DNA from: Tissierella sp032104385
Lineage (GTDB): Bacteria; Bacillota; Clostridia; Tissierellales; Tissierellaceae
Assembly (NCBI RefSeq): GCF_032104385.1
Contig: NZ_DAMCHJ010000030.1
Span: forward strand, 1-8,615
Reading direction: 5' to 3'
Length of the DNA: 8,615 nt
Shown: positions 6,551 through 8,615 of the stretch, piece by piece
How positions within the stretch are numbered: position 1 is the stretch's first letter
Layout: each line of letters starts with the position of its first letter
Position numbers and translations under genes: made by a program
The notes under the pieces: model-generated
What the model was told of the DNA's origin: nothing
The model's input: the letters and a program-made list of their open reading frames with translations, nothing else
Database searches by the model: none

Positions 6551-6571
6551 ATATGTAGATAGTCTATATAT
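6527..6571 (+). promoter_or_regulatory. Perfect 16+16 bp inverted repeat, probable PadR operator
   Basis: ATATATAGACTATCTA (6527-6542) and TAGATAGTCTATATAT (6556-6571) are exact reverse complements across a 13-bp gap. A smaller palindrome, CTATATATAG (6540-6549), sits in the middle. The dyad centre falls at about 6549, inside the -10 box. The left arm fills the promoter spacer and the right arm covers the start site. PadR-family proteins are dimers that bind such dyads and usually repress their own gene, which starts 16 bp downstream. Confidence 0.7.
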
Positions 6572-6586
6572 GAAAGGAGATATATC

Positions 6587-6937
6587 ATGAGCATAAATAA
6601 AAACTTGATAACTGGAAGCACAGCCATGCTTATATTAAAATTGCTTGACGATGAGGATATGTATGGATATCAGATGATTGAGACATTAGCTAAAAGATCT
6701 GATGATACATTTTCATTAAAAGCAGGTACGCTTTATCCACTGTTACATGATCTTGAAGAAAAGGGTATGGTAAATTCTTATGAGAAAAATGCAGATAGTG
6801 GGAGAGTAAGAAAATATTATAGTATTACTAAAAAAGGAAGAGGGGTTTTAGCAGAAAAGGAAGATGAATGGAAAATTTATGTTAATGCAATTAATCAAGT
6901 TTTAAAAGGGGGGGAAAGCTATGCAATATTCTGCTAA
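6587..6937 (+). CDS. PadR-family transcriptional repressor (116 aa)
   Basis: This is a small winged-helix repressor. The PadR signature is complete: LILKLLDDEDMYGYQMIETL (residues 15-34), the recognition region LKAGTLYPLLHDLEEKGMV (44-62), and the wing RVRKYYSITKKGRGVL (73-88), followed by a short dimerisation helix (DEWKIYVNAINQVL). The length fits the short PadR subfamily. The ATG at 6587 has AAAGGAGA (6573-6580) 6 nt upstream. The promoter and a large inverted repeat directly upstream imply autorepression. Its end overlaps the next gene by 17 nt, the usual pairing of a PadR gene with a HAAS-domain membrane protein thought to relay a membrane signal to it. The inducing signal is unknown. 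Confidence 0.93.
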   Translation: MSINKNLITGSTAMLILKLLDDEDMYGYQMIETLAKRSDDTFSLKAGTLYPLLHDLEEKGMVNSYEKNADSGRVRKYYSITKKGRGVLAEKEDEWKIYVNAINQVLKGGESYAIFC

Positions 6938-8222
6938 GATAAACGAGTTTCTAGAAACTGTTTGTGAACAAATAAGATGGAAAAAAGCTCACAATATGGT
7001 TTGTGAAGAAATAAGAAATCATATTATTGACCAAAAAAATGCCTTTGTAGATGAAGGAATAGATGAAGAGATTGCTATGGATAAGTCAATTAAAGAAATG
7101 GGAGATCCTGTTTTAATTGGAACAGAACTGGACCGCACTCATAGACCTAAAACTGAATGGAATATCATTTTATTAACAGGGATTATGATTTTATTAGGAT
7201 TTGCAATTAGGTTTCTTGCAAGCAGTGAGCCTCATACCCCTTTCATGCTAGAAAGAAGTTTGATGACTACTTTAATAGGGATAGCTTGCATGGTAACTCT
7301 ATACTTTATTGACTTTACAATTATAGGAAGATATCCAAAATCTATTTTTATAGGGCTTACTATTTTAACTATAATTTCAATATTTTTATCACCAGTTATT
7401 AGAGGGAAACACGCATATGTTCAATTTATTATGATTTTATTTCCAACCGTCATGTCTGGAATAATCTATAATATGAGAAATAAAGGATATTTAGGGATAA
7501 TCTTAAGTGGAGCATTATTTATTATTCCTGTATTTATAGGATTTATGATACCAAGTATATCAGTGGTAGTTTTGATATCTTTACCTTTCCTAATACTTAT
7601 AACGATGGCAATAATAAAAGGATGGTTTAATGTAAAAAAAATTTATGGAATTCTTCTTATATACATATCCACTATTAGTGTAGTGGCTATAGGCTTTCTG
7701 AAGCTAATGTCATATAGTTATCGTCGCGAAAGATTATTAAATATTATAAATCCATTAAGAGATCCGCTGGGATATGGATATACTGGTGCAAAGATGAGGG
7801 ATATGTTATCCAATGCCAAGCTTATTGGGAGAGGTACATTAGAAATAAATCCTTATATGATACCTGAGATTAATACAAATTATATATTGACATATTTAAT
7901 TCATAGATTAGGTTGGTTATCATTTATAGTGGTAATGGGGATAATATTTCTTTTTATAATTCGTTCATTTAAGCTATGCTATAAACAAAAAAGCATTTTG
8001 GGGAGATTAGTTTCTACAGCTGTTGTGCTTACATTCACAATGGAAGTCCTTTTTTATACTATAAGTAACTTAGGTTTATCAATAACTAATTATGCTTTAC
8101 CTTTCATCTCCTATAGCGGAATGGCCACAATTATAAATATGACCTTAATCGGTATAATGCTTTCTGTATTTAAATCTGGAGATGTGGTAAAGGATAATTT
8201 GTTGTTGCAGAAGAATGATTAA
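6921..8222 (+). CDS. HAAS domain fused to FtsW/RodA/SpoVE-like membrane protein (433 aa)
   Basis: Residues 1-75 form an alpha-helical HAAS (permease prefix) domain: EFLETVCEQIRWKKAHNMV, EEIRNHIIDQKNAF, and MGDPVLIGTELDRTHRPK. About ten membrane helices follow (80-417). Several SEDS landmarks remain: RRERLLNIINPLRDPLGYGY (268-287), LIGRG (301-305), PEINTNYILTYLIHRLGW (315-332) and LPFISYSG (393-400). Canonical FtsW/RodA proteins use PERHTDF for the loop holding the catalytic Asp; here that residue is Asn320, and the following EELG is HRLG. The QPSE motif is also absent. Glycosyltransferase activity is therefore doubtful and a sensory or regulatory role more likely. The ATG at 6921 lies inside the end of padR, preceded by a G-rich site (6908-6914). 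The PadR/HAAS-FtsW pairing is a known arrangement in Firmicutes. Confidence 0.85.
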   Translation: MQYSAKINEFLETVCEQIRWKKAHNMVCEEIRNHIIDQKNAFVDEGIDEEIAMDKSIKEMGDPVLIGTELDRTHRPKTEWNIILLTGIMILLGFAIRFLASSEPHTPFMLERSLMTTLIGIACMVTLYFIDFTIIGRYPKSIFIGLTILTIISIFLSPVIRGKHAYVQFIMILFPTVMSGIIYNMRNKGYLGIILSGALFIIPVFIGFMIPSISVVVLISLPFLILITMAIIKGWFNVKKIYGILLIYISTISVVAIGFLKLMSYSYRRERLLNIINPLRDPLGYGYTGAKMRDMLSNAKLIGRGTLEINPYMIPEINTNYILTYLIHRLGWLSFIVVMGIIFLFIIRSFKLCYKQKSILGRLVSTAVVLTFTMEVLFYTISNLGLSITNYALPFISYSGMATIINMTLIGIMLSVFKSGDVVKDNLLLQKND

Positions 8223-8253
8223 AAGTAGAGTTTAGTAAATTTTGTTTTGTTGA

Positions 8254-8599
8254 ATATTTATAAACGGATATCCTACTATTACATTTACCACAGGAATAAT
8301 AGATGATGAATTTCACAATAGAATAGATAAACAAAATGCAAGAAAAATATAAAACCTAATAATGAAATTAAAGTAATAGCGAAAAATATAGTGAAAAATT
8401 CAAATACTAAAAACAAGGATGCATTACATTTTGCATTTGCTATACACAATAAATGCGACTATTTTATTACAGGTGATGATAAGTTTATAAAAACAATAGA
8501 AAAAATAATGATAAATTAAAAGATATTATTGGAGATATTAGATTATATAATCCTATAGATTTTTTTAGGAAGGAGATGGATATTGATGTTATGGAATGA
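8254..8599 (+). pseudogene. Frameshifted, truncated PIN-domain (VapC-like) nuclease gene
   Basis: Three frames give consecutive pieces. The first (8254-8352) reads YPTITFTTGIIDDEFHNRID, then KQNARKI and TAA. The second (about 8349-8518) reads NKDALHFAFAIHNKCDYFIT then GDDKFIKTIEK, a clear PIN-domain core (DALH, with the acidic residues of the D-YF-T-DD element). The third (about 8507-8599) reads DIIGDIRLYNPIDFF, the usual PIN C-terminal strand, ending in TGA at 8597-8599. Both frame changes fall at A-runs (near 8343-8354 and 8500-8508). There is no start codon, and the N-terminal and middle parts of a roughly 130-150-residue PIN protein look reduced. It is most likely a dead toxin-type nuclease gene. 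Because the breaks lie at homopolymers, sequencing error could explain the shifts but not the missing length. Confidence 0.6.
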
Positions 8600-8615
8600 A
8601 AGAGTTAAATATACA
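8586..8615 (+). CDS. Start of an unidentified gene, cut by the right edge
   Basis: An ATG at 8586 opens a frame MLWNERVKYT that continues to the window end. AAGGAG (8570-8575) lies about 10 nt upstream, a reasonable ribosome-binding site. It overlaps the end of the broken PIN gene by 14 nt, so it may once have been its co-transcribed partner. Ten residues are too few to assign a family. Confidence 0.35.
   Translation, partial: MLWNERVKYT

Noticed and set aside
6400..6627. 75-codon minus-strand ORF across the hairpin and padR promoter
   Set aside because: It runs through a terminator-like hairpin, the operator and the padR start. Its composition looks like chance from AT-rich repeats.
6908..6914. 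Run of seven G as a possible phase-variation or frameshift site
   Set aside because: PadR ends with the family-typical GGESYA after it, so the frame is correct, and the run serves as the ribosome-binding region of the next gene. It remains a possible slippage spot but nothing shows switching.
8223..8253. Terminator after the HAAS-FtsW gene
   Set aside because: The stretch is T-rich but I found no stem of useful length.
1..8615. CRISPR array, tRNA, rRNA, riboswitch or insertion sequence
   Set aside because: No spaced repeats, cloverleaf, conserved riboswitch core, transposase or terminal inverted repeats were seen. The only large inverted repeats are explained as an operator and terminators.

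Overview
This AT-rich window (roughly 30% GC by eye, strong Shine-Dalgarno sites of the AAGGAGG type, all genes on the + strand) looks like the chromosome of a low-GC Gram-positive anaerobe of the Clostridia/Tissierellia kind. That placement is an inference from base composition, ribosome-binding sites and protein families; no rRNA or other phylogenetic marker is present.

Layout. (1) 1-1248: the C-terminal part of a TolB/DPP6-like beta-propeller protein that runs in from the left edge, followed through an ATGA overlap by a 52-residue stump of a bacterial Ig-like domain. (2) 1356-4567: an OmpR/PhoB-type response regulator and its membrane sensor kinase (ATGA overlap), then an exported PepSY-like protein. 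The exported protein's gene is preceded by four half-sites spaced exactly 11 bp apart, the arrangement bound by PhoB/PhoP-type regulators, and it ends at a hairpin terminator. (3) 4722-6270: an ECF sigma factor overlapping a single-pass membrane protein that is probably its anti-sigma factor, with a possible ECF-type promoter just upstream. (4) 6271-6586: a gene-free stretch holding a coding remnant, an isolated extended -10 promoter, a three-codon ORF, a long hairpin, and then a strong promoter whose -10 box sits at the centre of a perfect 16+16 bp inverted repeat. (5) 6587-8222: a PadR-family repressor overlapping a HAAS-FtsW/RodA-like membrane protein in which the SEDS catalytic aspartate is replaced by asparagine. 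(6) 8254-8599: a broken PIN-domain gene, then the first codons of another gene running off the right edge.

How it fits together. Three independent signalling modules lie in tandem: two-component system plus exported partner, ECF sigma plus membrane anti-sigma, and PadR plus membrane HAAS protein. Each pairs a cytoplasmic DNA-binding or sigma protein with a membrane or exported partner, so the region reads as an accessory cell-envelope sensing and regulation cluster. No wholly new system can be claimed from sequence alone. The best leads are the 11-bp operator in front of the exported protein, the PadR dyad centred on a -10 box, the Asp-to-Asn change in the FtsW-like protein, and the small cryptic transcription unit at 6379-6499.
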